DNA from: Bradyrhizobium sp. ORS 278
Lineage (GTDB): Bacteria; Pseudomonadota; Alphaproteobacteria; Rhizobiales; Xanthobacteraceae
Direction: 5' to 3'
Length of the DNA: 64,000 nucleotides
Assembly: GCF_000026145.1 (NCBI RefSeq)
Contig: NC_009445.1
Coordinates: 3,720,001-3,784,000, forward strand
The notes under the pieces were generated by a model that saw only the letters and a program-made list of their open reading frames with translations, made no database searches and was not told where the DNA came from. The position numbers and the translations under genes are program-made. Positions within the stretch are counted from its first letter, which is position 1. Each line of letters starts with the position of its first letter. Positions 9,171-19,564 of this stretch are shown here, piece after piece.

Positions 9171-10097
9171 TCAGCCTGTTCTCTCCGGATCTCCCTGCAG
9201 CTGGTTGAAAGACTTGGAATTTTCCTTCTCTGGCGGCGCGGAGGCGGGGCTTGATGCGGACGTCCGCTCCAACTGGGCAACGGCGCTGCGATAACGCCGG
9301 CTGCCTTGGATGGACTGTCCGGTATCGAAGGTCAGGCTGAAGTCGCCCGTTGGCAGCACCGACAGCGCGGTCACCCGGGCGAGGTTGGCGAGCCGGCCGC
9401 GATGGATGCGAACGAGCCCGAAACGGGCGAGCTCGGTTTCGGCCGACGAGAGCGTGCCGCGGATCAAATGCTGCCGGCCGCCCGCCATGGTGTATTCGAT
9501 GTAATTGCCGGCGGAAGCGACCCACAGAATTTCGGCCGGCGCGATCCGGACCCGGTTCGTGCCGTCACGCAACCAGAGCGCGGCCGGGAGGGCGGTGTCG
9601 TCCTCCCGCTCCCGGGAGGGGCTCCGCTCGGTGCCTGCATGGTAGCCGTCCCACAGCCACAGCGTGGTGCTGATGATCAGCACGGTCATAATGTCCTTGC
9701 GGAACTCGTACAGGACCGTGGGCCAGGACAGGTTGAAATCGTAGCTGCCGCCCGCCGTCCAGATCAGCAGCTTGCGCAAGGCCACCATGCCCAGCATGTG
9801 CAGCGCCGAAAATACGAGAAGGGCTGCCGCGGCGAGGGTCGCGCGACGAACGACACCGGACGAGCTGCGAATCGATCGGACGGTGGCCACCAGCAAGGGC
9901 GTCAGCAGAATGACGAACAGGATGCTCGTCAATTCGAACATGAGCGGCTTTCCGACGTCGTAGGTAGCGCCCCGCCGGGCGGCATCATGGGCTGACGAAA
10001 AGGCGTTGATAATGGCGATGCCGACCGCGAGCGCGGCCGTGGTCGCATAAAAGATCCGATCATTCGGACGCAGGATCAGATCAGTCATCTTGCTCAT
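9171..10097 (-). CDS. membrane-bound LytTR DNA-binding transcriptional regulator
   Basis: The 308-residue product has about four predicted transmembrane segments in residues 10-150. A soluble LytTR domain follows at about 185-285 (WLRDGTNRVRIAPAEILWVASAG, then LVRIHRGRLANLARV and a final GSRRYR). LytTR proteins usually read direct repeats in promoters; here a membrane sensor replaces the receiver domain. The open frame extends 113 codons upstream, but that part looks like random GC-rich translation, so I start at the ATG at 10097. The divergent acyltransferase gene is a natural target candidate (inference). Confidence 0.85.
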   Translation of the reverse strand: MSKMTDLILRPNDRIFYATTAALAVGIAIINAFSSAHDAARRGATYDVGKPLMFELTSILFVILLTPLLVATVRSIRSSSGVVRRATLAAAALLVFSALHMLGMVALRKLLIWTAGGSYDFNLSWPTVLYEFRKDIMTVLIISTTLWLWDGYHAGTERSPSREREDDTALPAALWLRDGTNRVRIAPAEILWVASAGNYIEYTMAGGRQHLIRGTLSSAETELARFGLVRIHRGRLANLARVTALSVLPTGDFSLTFDTGQSIQGSRRYRSAVAQLERTSASSPASAPPEKENSKSFNQLQGDPERTG

Positions 10098-10487
10098 GGA
10101 CCGCACCCGCCGTCTCTGCCGCCGGGCGACGATACCACCATGTCGGCCGCTAGGCAGCATGCCTGCGCGATGACGGGGTGCCGGACAACGCTCAACGCCA
10201 ACCGGCCGCAAACGGAACTCCCGCCGCATGGCGCCGGATGGGCCGCGCGGATGGCACTGGTGCGGGCTGCTTTCAACCGGAAGGGTTGCAGCAGCGCCTG
10301 CCGAACTCACCGCTGATCCCCCAACGACCACCGCTCGTCCCCGCGCGCGGCACCTCGTCCCGCGGACCCGCGGACTGGTCCCGGGCCGGCTCGACGGCGG
10401 CCGCATCCCTGGCACTGTTCGTCTCGGGCATCTCATTCAGCTCCGGCGCCGTGGTCCCACACCGCGCCCGGCAAGGAGGCGAACATC
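10098..10487. other. 390-base divergent intergenic region
   Basis: This lies between the LytTR regulator and the acyltransferase gene, whose promoters must both be here. It is very GC-rich. I see no convincing ORF, terminator or clear LytTR direct-repeat pair by eye. A strong AAGGAGG (10470-10476 region) belongs to the acyltransferase start. Confidence 0.6.
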
Positions 10488-11687
10488 ATGTCGGCACCAC
10501 AGCAAGACTTCCCCTCGGAACGACGCATCGACCTCGATTGGGTCCGGATCGGGGCCTTCGGCCTGCTGATCCTCTACCACGTCGGCATGCTCTACGTATC
10601 CTGGGGCTTCCACATCAAGAGCGACCATCGGCTGGTCTGGCTCGAGCCGGTGATGCTGATCCTCAATCCCTGGCGATTGTCGCTGCTGTTCCTGGTGTCG
10701 GGCGTGGCGACGCGCTTCATGCTGGGGAAATACGACCGGCTGCCGCTGCTTGGCGCGCGCTCGGCGCGGCTGCTGGTTCCGCTCGTCTTCGGCATGCTGG
10801 TGATCGTGCCGCCGCAGTCCTACCTGCAGGTGGTCGAGAGCGTCGGCTACGCCAGCGGCTTCTCCGACTTCTACCTCCGGCACTATCTCAGCTTCTCTGT
10901 GAAGTTCTGCCCGGGGCCCTGCATCGTGATGCCGACCTGGAACCATCTCTGGTTCGTGCTCTATCTCTGGGTCTACACGGCGGCCACCATCGGCGTGCTG
11001 GCGGTGTGGCCGTCATTGCCCGACCGGCTCGGCGCGCGGCTTGATGCCATGCTGACCGGTCCGCGGCTGCTGATTCTGCCCTGCGTTCTATTCGCCGCCT
11101 GGCGCCTCGTCCTGTTGCCGCTGTTTCCGTCGACCCATGCGCTGGTCGGCGACTGGTACAACCACGCCGACTATGCGACGGCCTTCCTGATCGGCTTCCT
11201 GCTGGCGCGGGAGCAGCGTGTCTGGTCGACGCTGGAGCGCTGGCGCGGGATCGCGCTGGCGAGTGCGGCCGGCGTCTTCGCGGTCTTCATTTCGATCCGG
11301 GCCGGCTTCGGCCTCACGCTCGCGCCGGTGCCGGCGCTCAAGACCGTCGCGGGCGCCGCCTATGGCTGTTATCAATGGCTGGCGATGGCCGCGGTGCTTG
11401 GTCTGGCGCGCCACCTGGTGTCATCCGATGGGCCAGTGCGGCGCTATCTGACGGATGCGATGTTTCCCTATTACATCGTGCATCAGACCGCGATCATCAT
11501 CATCGCCCATGCCTTGCGGGGTCGCGGCCTGCCGGCCGGGCTGGAAGCGGGCATCATCATCGCGGGCACTGTCGCGGTCTGCGTGCTTACCTACGAGATG
11601 GTGCGGCGGATGAACTGGCTGCGCCCATTGTTCGGGTTGAAAATGGCGACCACCGCGCCGGTCAGGCCGGTTCAGCAACCGGCTTGA
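10488..11687 (+). CDS. acyltransferase 3 family integral membrane protein
   Basis: The 399-residue product has ten or so hydrophobic segments. It starts with RIDLDWVRIGAFGLLILYH, the typical acyltransferase-3 entry with Arg and His near the first helix. PTWNHLWFVLYL and a C-terminal FPYYIVHQT follow, which resemble OpgC-like and other O-acyltransferases acting on glucans or cell-surface polymers. The ATG has a strong AAGGAGG upstream. The acceptor cannot be deduced. Divergence from a LytTR regulator suggests membrane-signal control (inference). Confidence 0.88.
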   Translation: MSAPQQDFPSERRIDLDWVRIGAFGLLILYHVGMLYVSWGFHIKSDHRLVWLEPVMLILNPWRLSLLFLVSGVATRFMLGKYDRLPLLGARSARLLVPLVFGMLVIVPPQSYLQVVESVGYASGFSDFYLRHYLSFSVKFCPGPCIVMPTWNHLWFVLYLWVYTAATIGVLAVWPSLPDRLGARLDAMLTGPRLLILPCVLFAAWRLVLLPLFPSTHALVGDWYNHADYATAFLIGFLLAREQRVWSTLERWRGIALASAAGVFAVFISIRAGFGLTLAPVPALKTVAGAAYGCYQWLAMAAVLGLARHLVSSDGPVRRYLTDAMFPYYIVHQTAIIIIAHALRGRGLPAGLEAGIIIAGTVAVCVLTYEMVRRMNWLRPLFGLKMATTAPVRPVQQPA

Positions 11688-11737
11688 GGCGCAGTTCCGA
11701 TTGGCGTGGTCGCGCAAGGTGGTAAGTAAGAGAGGCC

Positions 11738-12901
11738 ATGCGCGATCGCGTCTATCTCGATTGGAATGCCACCACGCCGCTGCGTCCCGAGGCGCGCGCG
11801 GCGATGGTTGCGGCGTTCGACCTCGTCGGCAATCCGTCGTCGGTGCATGACGAGGGCCGCAAGGCACGGCGGGTGATGGAGGAGGCCCGCCCAGTGATCG
11901 CCCGCGGTCTTGGCACGGTGGCGCGCCGGGTCGTGTTCACCTCCGGCGGCACGGAGGCCAACACGCTGGCCCTGAGCCCAGGGATGAAGACGCCGGCCGG
12001 ACCGGTGGAGCGGCTCCTGGTATCGGCCGTGGAACATGCCTCGGTCCTGGCCGGCGGCCGGTTCGCGCCGGCGGCGATTGAGACGATCCCGGTGGATCGG
12101 TCCGGCCTGGTCGACCCCGGCCGGCTCGAAGCGCTCCTGGCCGGTGGTCCGCCGGCGCTGGTTTCGGTCATGGCCGCCAACAATGAGACCGGCGTGCTTC
12201 AACCGGTTTCGCAAGTCGCTGAGATCGTTCGCCGGGCCGGCGGCCTGCTGCACGTCGACGCGATCCAGGCGTTCGGCAAAATTCCGCTCGATATCAACCA
12301 GATGGGCGCAAATCTTGTGAGCATTTCCGCGCACAAGATCGGTGGCCCCAAAGGGAGCGGCGCGCTGGTGCTGGGCGATGCTGTGGATGACGTCATCCCG
12401 GTGCTGCGGGGCGGCGGGCAGGAGCGTGGGCGGCGGGCGGGAACCGAGAATCTTGCCGGGATCGCCGGGTTTGGCGCTGCGGCAGGCGCGGCTCTGACCG
12501 CCCTGGAGGCCGATCTTCCGCGGGTTACGGCGCTCCGGGATCGCCTGGAGGCAGGTCTCCGCCAGACGGCTGGCGTTACGGTGTTCTCATCCGATGCGCC
12601 GCGGCTGCCCAATACCACTCTGTTCACGGCGCCCGGGATGAAGGCCGAGACCGCCGTGATCGGCTTCGATCTCGAAGGTATTTCAGTATCTTCGGGCTCG
12701 GCCTGCTCTTCGGGCAAGGTCCAACCCTCTCACGTGCTGGAGGCGATGGGTGTCGGTCCTGCAGCCGCCCCGGGAGCGGTGCGCCTCAGTCTGGGCTGGT
12801 CCACGACGTCGGCGGAGGTCGATCGGGCCGTCGAGGCTTGGCGAAAGCTGTCGATGACCCTACTTAAGGGACGTGGCGAAACAGCGCTTGAGCAATTCTA
12901 A
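11738..12901 (+). CDS. cysteine desulfurase (IscS/NifS-type)
   Basis: This PLP enzyme of 387 residues removes sulfur from cysteine as a persulfide for Fe-S assembly. The PLP lysine lies in SAHKIGGPKGSGAL near residue 200. The catalytic cysteine is in GSACSSGK near residue 324. ERGRRAGTEN is also present. It heads the suf cluster, as in many alphaproteobacteria, but here no IscR/RirA-type regulator gene stands in front. It is a different subtype from SufS at 16.8-18.1 kb, so the cluster carries two desulfurases. AGAGAGG precedes the ATG. Confidence 0.93.
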   Translation: MRDRVYLDWNATTPLRPEARAAMVAAFDLVGNPSSVHDEGRKARRVMEEARPVIARGLGTVARRVVFTSGGTEANTLALSPGMKTPAGPVERLLVSAVEHASVLAGGRFAPAAIETIPVDRSGLVDPGRLEALLAGGPPALVSVMAANNETGVLQPVSQVAEIVRRAGGLLHVDAIQAFGKIPLDINQMGANLVSISAHKIGGPKGSGALVLGDAVDDVIPVLRGGGQERGRRAGTENLAGIAGFGAAAGAALTALEADLPRVTALRDRLEAGLRQTAGVTVFSSDAPRLPNTTLFTAPGMKAETAVIGFDLEGISVSSGSACSSGKVQPSHVLEAMGVGPAAAPGAVRLSLGWSTTSAEVDRAVEAWRKLSMTLLKGRGETALEQF

Positions 12902-12985
12902 GGGCGTGATTTCGTCTGCGAAACGTCGTAAGACGGTTCCGTAAGATGTCCACCGCGGTCCTTGAAACCGCGAGCGGAGGATGGA

Positions 12986-14481
<1,496 letters not shown>

Positions 14482-14482
<1 letters not shown>

Positions 14483-14712
14483 TGGTCGAACCCGACAATC
14501 TTGTTCTCGAGCATCTCCGGGCCATCCGGTCGGACATGAGCAAGATGGCGGATTGGATGCAGACCCTCAGCGTCGAAATGACGGCGATCCGCCAGCACCT
14601 CGCAGGTGTCGTGACTATCCAAGATCACGACCACCAGGATATTGCAGCAATAAAAGTTCGGCTCGACCGCATTGAAAAGCGTCTGGAGCTGATTGACCAG
14701 GATCAGGACTGA
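14482..14712 (+). CDS. small coiled-coil protein of unknown function inside the suf operon
   Basis: This is a 76-residue acidic protein. Its ATG overlaps the sufB stop (TGATG) and its stop lies 3 bases before sufC. The sequence runs DNLVLEHLRAIRSDMSKM, then a heptad-like region, and ends IKVRLDRIEKRLELIDQ, so it is probably helical and coiled-coil. I recognise similar short proteins in Rhizobiales as hypothetical, with no assigned function. Tight spacing implies translational coupling with sufB and sufC. It is absent from textbook suf operons. Confidence 0.85.
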
Positions 14713-14715
14713 CCC

Positions 14716-15468
14716 ATGGCACTACTCGAAATCAAGAACCTGCAGGTCCGCGTCGAGGAGCGCGAGATTCTCCACGGGCTGACGCTCACGATCGACGAAG
14801 GCAAGGTGCATGCGATCATGGGGCCGAACGGCTCCGGCAAGTCGACGCTCTCCCACGTCATCGCCGGCAAGCCGGGCTATGAGGTCACCGGCGGCGAGAT
14901 CCTGTTCAAGGGCGAGGACTTGCTCGCCATGGATCCGGACGAGCGTGCCGCCAAGGGTGTGTTTCTGGCGTTTCAGTATCCGGTGGAAATCCCCGGTGTC
15001 GCCACCATGACCTTCCTGCGCACCGCGCTCAACGCGCAGCGCAAGGCGCGTGGCGAGGAGGAATATTCGACCCCGGACTTCCTGAAGAAGGTCCGCGAAA
15101 TTTCCAAGCAGCTCAGCATTCCGCAGGACATGCTGAAGCGCGGCGTCAATGTCGGCTTCTCCGGCGGCGAGAAGAAGCGCAATGAGGTGCTGCAAATGGC
15201 GCTGTTCCAGCCGTCGCTCTGCATCCTCGACGAGATGGATTCTGGCCTCGACATCGACGCGCTGCGCATCGCCGCCGACGGCGTCAACGCGCTGCGCGCG
15301 CCCGAGCGCTCGATGATCGTGATCACCCACTATCAGCGGCTTTTGAACTACATCGTGCCCGACGTCGTTCACGTGATGTCGAAGGGCCGCGTCGTGAAGA
15401 GCGGCGGCAAGGAGCTCGCGCTCGAGCTGGAGGCGTCCGGCTACGCCCAGTTCGAGGACGCAGCCTGA
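14716..15468 (+). CDS. sufC: Fe-S cluster assembly ATPase SufC
   Basis: SufC is an ABC-type ATPase of 250 residues that works with SufB and SufD. Walker A is GPNGSGKST near residue 36. The ABC signature appears as FSGGEKKRNE near 150, and Walker B with the catalytic acid as CILDEMDSGLD near 175. It ends with the family pattern VHVMSKGRVVKSGGKELA. Length is normal. Confidence 0.97.
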   Translation: MALLEIKNLQVRVEEREILHGLTLTIDEGKVHAIMGPNGSGKSTLSHVIAGKPGYEVTGGEILFKGEDLLAMDPDERAAKGVFLAFQYPVEIPGVATMTFLRTALNAQRKARGEEEYSTPDFLKKVREISKQLSIPQDMLKRGVNVGFSGGEKKRNEVLQMALFQPSLCILDEMDSGLDIDALRIAADGVNALRAPERSMIVITHYQRLLNYIVPDVVHVMSKGRVVKSGGKELALELEASGYAQFEDAA

Positions 15469-15487
15469 GCCCGTGAATGGATCTGTG

Positions 15488-16810
15488 ATGAACGTAGCTC
15501 TGGTCAAGAACGACAGCGGTCCGGCGGCGAGCAGCGTGTTCGCTGCCGCCCAGGGCCGGCTGCCCGGCGCCGGCAAGGTTGTTGAGATCCGGCGCGAGGC
15601 CTTCGCGGCTTTCGAGCGCACCGGCCTGCCGCACCGGCGCATCGAGGAATGGAAGTACACGGACTTGCGCGCCCTCGTGCGCGAGGTGCTGCCGCTGGCC
15701 GGCGCGCCGGATGCGGCGGCATTGGCACGGGCGAAGGCTGCGATCGCACCGATTTCGATCGATGGCGCGGCCAAGCTGGTGCTGGTCGATGGTGTCGTCG
15801 CCGCCGAACTGTCCGATCTCGCCGCGCTGCCGGCGGGCGTGGGTGTTCGAACGCTTCGTGCAGTGCTGGACGAGGCATCGAACGAGGCTATCGGTGACCT
15901 GCTGTTGACCAAGGTCAGCGATCCCATGCTGTCGCTGAACGCGGCGCTCGCGACCGACGGCGTTGTCGTGACGGTTGCCGATGGTGCGCAACTGACTGAG
16001 CCGCTGCACCTGATCCATGTCGCCACGGCGTCGAAGGCCGCACGCTACAGCCGCTCGCATGTGAAGGTCGGGCAGGGCGCCCGCGCGACCCTGGTCGAGA
16101 CGTCGATCGCCGCCGAAGGCGTTGCCGCCTATCAGGCCAATGATGCCGCTGTCATCTGGGTCGGCGACGGCGCTCAGCTGTCGCATATCCGTCTGATGCG
16201 CGATGCCGCTGACGCGGTGAACGTCTCCTCCGAGCTGTTCACGGTCGGCGCCAAGTCGAAGCTCAGCCTGTTCAACATGACGAGCGGCGGCGCGGTCAGC
16301 CGGCTGCAGGCGTTCTTCACGCTCGCCGGCGAAGCCAGCGAGCTGATCGTCAACGGCGTCAACCTGCTGCGCGACAAGCAGCATGGCGATATGACCCTGG
16401 TGGTCGACCACGCCGTGCCCGGCTGCACCAGCCGCGAGAATTTTCGCGCGGTGCTGGACGATCGGGCGCATTCGGTGTTCCAGGGGCGCATCATCGTCCG
16501 CCAGGACGCGCAGCAGACCGACGGCAAGATGATGACGCGGGCCCTGCTGCTGTCCGACGAGGCCGAGGCCGACAGCAAGCCGGAGCTCGAGATCTTCGCC
16601 GACGACGTCTCCTGCGGCCACGGCGCGACCGCCGGCGCGCTCGACGAGAGCCTGCTGTTCTATCTGCGCGCCCGCGGACTGCCGGAAAAGCAGGCCCAGG
16701 CGCTGCTGATCCAGGCCTTCGTTGGCGAGGCAATCGAGGCAATCGAGGACGATGCTTTGCGCGAACGCGTCATCGCCGCCGCCGAGCACTGGCTGGAGTC
16801 CCGCGCATGA
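15488..16810 (+). CDS. sufD: Fe-S cluster assembly protein SufD
   Basis: SufD, about 440 residues, pairs with SufB in the SufBC2D complex. Landmarks are GLPHRRIEEWKYTDLRALV near the N-terminus and a beta-helix core. The C-terminal region carries KPELEIFADDVSCGHGAT and a LFYLRARGLPEKQAQALL helix. An in-frame GTG at 15473 is also possible, but I prefer the ATG at 15488. The stop overlaps the sufS start by four bases (ATGA). Confidence 0.95.
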   Translation: MNVALVKNDSGPAASSVFAAAQGRLPGAGKVVEIRREAFAAFERTGLPHRRIEEWKYTDLRALVREVLPLAGAPDAAALARAKAAIAPISIDGAAKLVLVDGVVAAELSDLAALPAGVGVRTLRAVLDEASNEAIGDLLLTKVSDPMLSLNAALATDGVVVTVADGAQLTEPLHLIHVATASKAARYSRSHVKVGQGARATLVETSIAAEGVAAYQANDAAVIWVGDGAQLSHIRLMRDAADAVNVSSELFTVGAKSKLSLFNMTSGGAVSRLQAFFTLAGEASELIVNGVNLLRDKQHGDMTLVVDHAVPGCTSRENFRAVLDDRAHSVFQGRIIVRQDAQQTDGKMMTRALLLSDEAEADSKPELEIFADDVSCGHGATAGALDESLLFYLRARGLPEKQAQALLIQAFVGEAIEAIEDDALRERVIAAAEHWLESRA

Positions 16811-18054
16811 GTACGCATCCGGCTGTAAGCAACGGCAGCTACGACGTCGCCCGCATCCGCGAGGATTTTCCGGCGCTGGCGCTGCAGGTGTACGGCAAGA
16901 AGCTTGTCTATCTCGACAACGCCGCCTCGGCGCAGAAGCCGCGCGCGGTGCTCGACCGCATGACGCAGGCCTACACCAGCGAATACGCCAACGTGCATCG
17001 CGGCCTGCACTATCTCGCCAATGCCGCGACGGAAGCCTATGAGGGCGGCCGCGAGCGCGTGACGCGCTTCCTCAATGCCAGGCGCAGCGAGGAGATCATC
17101 TTCACCCGCAACGCCACCGAGGCGATCAATCTCGTGGCGTCGTCGTGGGGCGCGCCGAACATCGGCGAGGGCGACGAAATCGTGCTCTCGATCATGGAGC
17201 ACCATTCCAACATCGTGCCGTGGCACTTCCTGCGGGAGCGTCAGGGCGCCGTGATCAAGTGGGCTCCGGTCGACGACGACGGCAACTTCCTGATCGACGA
17301 ATTCGAGAAGCTGCTGACGCCGCGGACCAAGATCGTCGCCATCACGCAGATGTCGAACATGCTGGGCACGCTCGTGCCGGTGAAGGAGGTCGTGCGGCTG
17401 GCGCATGCGCGCGGCATTCCCGTGCTGATCGATGGCAGCCAGGCCGCGGTGCATCTCGCGATCGACGTGCAGGACATCGACTGCGACTTCTACGTCTTCA
17501 CCGGCCACAAGCTCTACGGCCCGACCGGCATCGGCGTGCTCTACGGCAAATACGATCTGCTCGCCGCGATGCGTCCCTACAATGGCGGCGGCGAGATGAT
17601 CCGCGAGGTCTCGCGCGATGTCGTCACCTATGGCGATCCGCCTCACCGCTTCGAGGCGGGCACGCCGATGATCGTCGAGGCTGTCGGCCTGGGCGCTGCG
17701 ATTGACTACGTCAATTCGGTCGGCAAGGAGCGAATCGCCGCGCATGAGCACGACCTCGTGACCTATGCGCAGGAGCGGCTCCGCGAGATCAACGCGCTGC
17801 GGCTGATCGGCACCGCCAAGGGCAAGGGCCCGGTGATCTCGTTCGAGATGAAGGGCGCGCATGCGCACGATGTCGCGACCGTGATCGACCGCCAGGGCAT
17901 CGCGGTACGCGCGGGCACGCATTGCGTAATGCCGCTTTTGGAGAGATTCAACGTCACGGCGACCTGCCGCGCCTCGTTTGGCATGTACAATACGAGGGAA
18001 GAGGTCGATCAACTGGCACAGGCATTGATCAAGGCGCGGGATTTGTTTGCATGA
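16807..18054 (+). CDS. sufS: cysteine desulfurase SufS
   Basis: This is a group II cysteine desulfurase of 415 residues. It has the N-terminal KKLVYLDNAASAQKP, HHSN at the substrate site, the PLP lysine in FTGHKLYGPTG near residue 234, and the catalytic cysteine in RAGTHC near residue 373. It delivers persulfide sulfur to SufB. The start ATG overlaps the sufD stop and its stop overlaps sufT, so the genes are translationally coupled. No SufE/SufU partner lies in the window. Confidence 0.96.
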   Translation: MSTHPAVSNGSYDVARIREDFPALALQVYGKKLVYLDNAASAQKPRAVLDRMTQAYTSEYANVHRGLHYLANAATEAYEGGRERVTRFLNARRSEEIIFTRNATEAINLVASSWGAPNIGEGDEIVLSIMEHHSNIVPWHFLRERQGAVIKWAPVDDDGNFLIDEFEKLLTPRTKIVAITQMSNMLGTLVPVKEVVRLAHARGIPVLIDGSQAAVHLAIDVQDIDCDFYVFTGHKLYGPTGIGVLYGKYDLLAAMRPYNGGGEMIREVSRDVVTYGDPPHRFEAGTPMIVEAVGLGAAIDYVNSVGKERIAAHEHDLVTYAQERLREINALRLIGTAKGKGPVISFEMKGAHAHDVATVIDRQGIAVRAGTHCVMPLLERFNVTATCRASFGMYNTREEVDQLAQALIKARDLFA

Positions 18055-18422
18055 CCGACACGGCCGACGTCAAAACGCAGTCCGTCGAAACCCACTCGGC
18101 TTTGCCGCCGGAGGAAACCGAACGGTTGTCCACGGAGATCATCGCCGCGCTCAAGACGGTGTTCGATCCGGAGATTCCGGCTGACATCTACGAGCTCGGC
18201 CTGATCTATAAGGTCGACATCAAGGATGACCGCAGCGTCGACGTTGTCATGACCCTGACGACGCCGAACTGCCCGGCGGCCGGCGAACTGCCGACGATGG
18301 TGGAGAACGCCATTGCCAGCGTCCCTGGTGTGGGCGTGGTGAGCGTCAACATCGTCTGGGAGCCGCAATGGACGCCGGACCGGATGAGCGACGAGGCCCG
18401 CCTCGTGCTCAACATGTGGTGA
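18051..18422 (+). CDS. sufT: SUF-system MIP18/DUF59 protein SufT
   Basis: The 123-residue product has a MIP18 (DUF59) core, VFDPEIPADIYELGLIY, followed by TTPNCPAAGELP with the conserved cysteine, and VNIVWEPQWTPDRMS. SufT-like proteins aid maturation or transfer of Fe-S clusters. The ATG overlaps the sufS stop (ATGA). The open frame extends upstream, but the overlap start is the natural one. Confidence 0.92.
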   Translation: MTDTADVKTQSVETHSALPPEETERLSTEIIAALKTVFDPEIPADIYELGLIYKVDIKDDRSVDVVMTLTTPNCPAAGELPTMVENAIASVPGVGVVSVNIVWEPQWTPDRMSDEARLVLNMW

Positions 18423-18474
18423 GGCACGAAGTTTGAATGACGGGCGGGATTGATTGACCGCCGGGATTGACCAG

Positions 18475-18873
18475 ATGACCGATATGACCAATACGCCAGT
18501 CGCCAGCAAGCCGAAGCCGCGGCCCCGTCCGCAGGTGATGCGGCTGACAGACGCCGCGGCCACTCGTATCCGCGAGCTGACGCAGCGCGCCGAGTCCGAG
18601 ATCATCGGACTGCGTGTCGGCGTGAAGAACGGCGGCTGCGCCGGCCAGTCCTACACGGTGGAATATGCCCATGACATCCGGCCGACCGACGAGGTCGTCG
18701 AGGACAAGGGTGTCAAGATCCTGGTCGACCCCAAGGCCGTGCTGTTCCTGCTCGGCACCGAAATGGACTACCAGACCGACAAGATGCAGGCGCAGTTCGT
18801 CTTCAACAATCCGAACCAGATCAGCGCCTGCGGCTGCGGCGAGTCGGTGCAACTGAAGCCTGCCGAAGTCTGA
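18475..18873 (+). CDS. sufA: A-type Fe-S carrier SufA/IscA-like
   Basis: This is an A-type carrier of 132 residues with a Pro/Lys-rich N-terminal extension of about 20 residues. The three cluster-binding cysteines are in KNGGCAGQSY and SACGCGES, the usual C-x(n)-C-x-C spacing. It receives clusters from SufBCD and passes them to apoproteins. It ends the suf operon. The ATG at 18475 was preferred over an upstream in-frame TTG. Confidence 0.94.
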   Translation: MTDMTNTPVASKPKPRPRPQVMRLTDAAATRIRELTQRAESEIIGLRVGVKNGGCAGQSYTVEYAHDIRPTDEVVEDKGVKILVDPKAVLFLLGTEMDYQTDKMQAQFVFNNPNQISACGCGESVQLKPAEV

Positions 18874-18993
18874 GCGTCGCTTTCCAGCCAGGGCGGGTCC
18901 GGGACATTGTTGCGTTCCGGACATTGACACGCGCCGTCCTCCCGGCCAACAAATCCTGACGAGACCGGAATTTGTGGGCGGGAGCGCGTCGCG

Positions 18994-19530
18994 ATGGATC
19001 GCGAATTCCTGATCGATCTGTTTGCCGGCTTCGGACCGGTCACCATCCGGCGAATGTTCTCCGGCTTCGGCATCTCCGCCGACGGAATCAACTTCGCGCT
19101 GGCCTTGCGCAGTGGGCTTTACCTGCGCGCGGACGAAGCCAGCTACGACAAGTTCGAGGCCGCGGGATCCAAGCCGTTCTCCTATGAGACGCGCGCGCGG
19201 ACCATGACCGTGCGGTCGTATTGGCAGGTGCCGGCGCATCTGTTCGATGACACCGACGAGTTTGCCGTCTGGGCGCGAGAGGCGTTCGCCGCGGCTCAAA
19301 GCGCCGCGCTGAGCAAGCGGACGAGGAAGAAACGGGTGGCCGCGCGAAGCCCGGAGTCGCCGAAGAAGAAGACCACAGCGCCCAAACCCCAAACGACAAA
19401 GGCCAGGCCGGCAAAGGCTCGGAAGAGCGCCAAGGCGACAAGCAAAGGTGCTTCAGCAGGCCAGAGCAGCCGCGCAACCGGAGCCTCGGCGCGGAAAGCG
19501 CCGCGCAAGGCGGCGAAGCAGGCGCGGTGA
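18994..19530 (+). CDS. TfoX N-terminal domain protein with a basic tail
   Basis: Residues 1-100 match the TfoX/Sxy N-terminal domain (LFAGFGPVTIRRMFSGFGI, GLYLRADE, YWQVPAHLFDD). Residues 105-178 are a low-complexity Lys/Ala/Arg/Pro tail resembling histone-H1-like or AlgP-like DNA-binding tails. In gammaproteobacteria TfoX/Sxy regulates competence with CRP; in alphaproteobacteria the role is unknown. The tail suggests nucleic-acid binding (inference). It lies 120 bases after sufA and may or may not belong to that operon. Confidence 0.85.
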   Translation: MDREFLIDLFAGFGPVTIRRMFSGFGISADGINFALALRSGLYLRADEASYDKFEAAGSKPFSYETRARTMTVRSYWQVPAHLFDDTDEFAVWAREAFAAAQSAALSKRTRKKRVAARSPESPKKKTTAPKPQTTKARPAKARKSAKATSKGASAGQSSRATGASARKAPRKAAKQAR

Positions 19531-19564
19531 AAAGCCTAATCGCCGGACGAACGGCTTGCTTGCG

